From Flavobacteriales bacterium (GTDB lineage: Bacteria > Bacteroidota > Bacteroidia > UBA10329), in contig JACJZP010000007.1 of assembly GCA_020635535.1 (NCBI GenBank), positions 62,001-126,000 of the forward strand: DNA of 64,000 nucleotides, given 5' to 3'. A program made the position numbers and the translations under genes. Below are positions 63,694 through 64,000 of the stretch, piece after piece. The first letter of the stretch is position 1. Each line of letters opens with the position of its first letter. Under the pieces are notes generated by a model. That model was not told the origin of the DNA and searched no databases. It was given only the letters and a program-made list of their open reading frames with translations.

Positions 63694-64000
63694 ATGGCCA
63701 AGTTCACAAAAGAAGATCTGGAAAGTTTCGTCACCCGAAAGGATGTGATCAAATGTGCCAAGGAGAAGGACATAAAGATCGGCAGTCATTTACGTAACCG
63801 TGAATACGAGATTGAACTTGCCAAGCTTCAGGCCCAGTTGGTTAGTCTTCAGCATTGGATATACCGTAAAAAATTGCGTGTGGCCATTCTGCTTGAAGGC
63901 CGAGATGCTGCCGGAAAAGGTGGCACCATAAAGCGTTTTACAGAACATCTTAACCCGCGTACTAGCCGCGTAGTGGCCCTTAATAAACCCACTGATGTAG
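63694..64000 (+). CDS. Polyphosphate kinase 2 (PPK2) family, 5' part only
   Basis: The frame is open to the right edge; 102 codons are seen. After an N-terminal helical region comes RVAILLEGRDAAGKGGTIKRF, the Walker A motif of PPK2 (GRDAAGKGG), followed by TEHLNPRTSRVVAL. PPK2 enzymes transfer phosphate between polyphosphate and nucleotides. The rest, including the Walker B and lid, lies outside the window, so the class cannot be fixed. Confidence 0.9.
   Translation, partial: MAKFTKEDLESFVTRKDVIKCAKEKDIKIGSHLRNREYEIELAKLQAQLVSLQHWIYRKKLRVAILLEGRDAAGKGGTIKRFTEHLNPRTSRVVALNKPTDV

Overview
The window reads as chromosomal DNA of a Bacteroidota species, probably a flavobacterium-like marine or freshwater lineage; genus cannot be told from the sequence. 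The case rests on several signs: about fifteen promoters of the Bacteroidota form TAnnTTTG, mostly followed by C; no obvious Shine-Dalgarno sites; secreted proteins with type IX secretion system (T9SS) sorting tails of both type A and type B; SprB-like repeats; GldA; bacillithiol synthesis (BshA); and a sigma-70/TonB regulatory pair. No insertion sequence, prophage or CRISPR array is visible, and no gene-free stretch exceeds 300 bases.

Layout. 1-8919: a same-strand array of secreted or outer-membrane proteins. Four are related to each other (beta-barrel, thrombospondin type-3 calcium repeats, then EF-hand/dockerin-like or SPOR-like C-termini); a fifth combines an Ig/cohesin-like N-terminus with a SPOR-like C-terminus. 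8990-10904: an alkylglycerol monooxygenase-like membrane hydroxylase overlapping a TMEM86/YhhN lysoplasmalogenase-like gene, which together look like an ether-lipid cleavage unit. 10891-16185 (minus): Lon, a GlmU-like nucleotidyltransferase, ribosomal protein L31 and an M28 peptidase. 16257-21119: a beta-helix lipoprotein, a glycosyltransferase, a PECR-like SDR reductase, a second AGMO-like hydroxylase and a small Cys-rich lipoprotein. 21189-24789 (minus): clpX, clpP, tig and tRNA-Leu. 24920-32835: flavin reductase, THUMP rRNA methyltransferase, a large BNR-repeat T9SS protein, YceI, a class III aminotransferase, a TraB/GumN protein and a methyltransferase. 32829-43152: CoA-binding protein, tRNA-Ser, GWxTD-family protein, GT2 glycosyltransferase, AroQ, XerD, two double-domain universal stress proteins, a nucleoside phosphorylase, BshA, a LysE exporter and a GNAT-like protein. 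43153-48885: an inverted-repeat element, an OMP barrel, a PlsC-like acyltransferase, a large lipoprotein and an SLC12-like transporter. 49020-56597: ECF sigma factor, a TonB-domain anti-sigma candidate and two tandem T9SS type B adhesin-like proteins, one with a C-type lectin domain. 56768-64000: barrel protein, tRNA-fMet, era, der, metK, gldA, rsgA, a YuiD-like PAP2 protein and the 5' part of a PPK2 kinase.

Themes. Housekeeping blocks (proteolysis, GTPases, tRNAs) alternate with cell-surface blocks. The two most interesting signals are the EF-hand/SPOR outer-membrane array at the left end and the pair of AGMO-like loci, each placed beside another lipid-acting enzyme. Many starts lie 5-8 bases after the TAnnTTTG box, which suggests leaderless mRNAs. 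Neighbouring convergent genes repeatedly overlap at their 3' ends.
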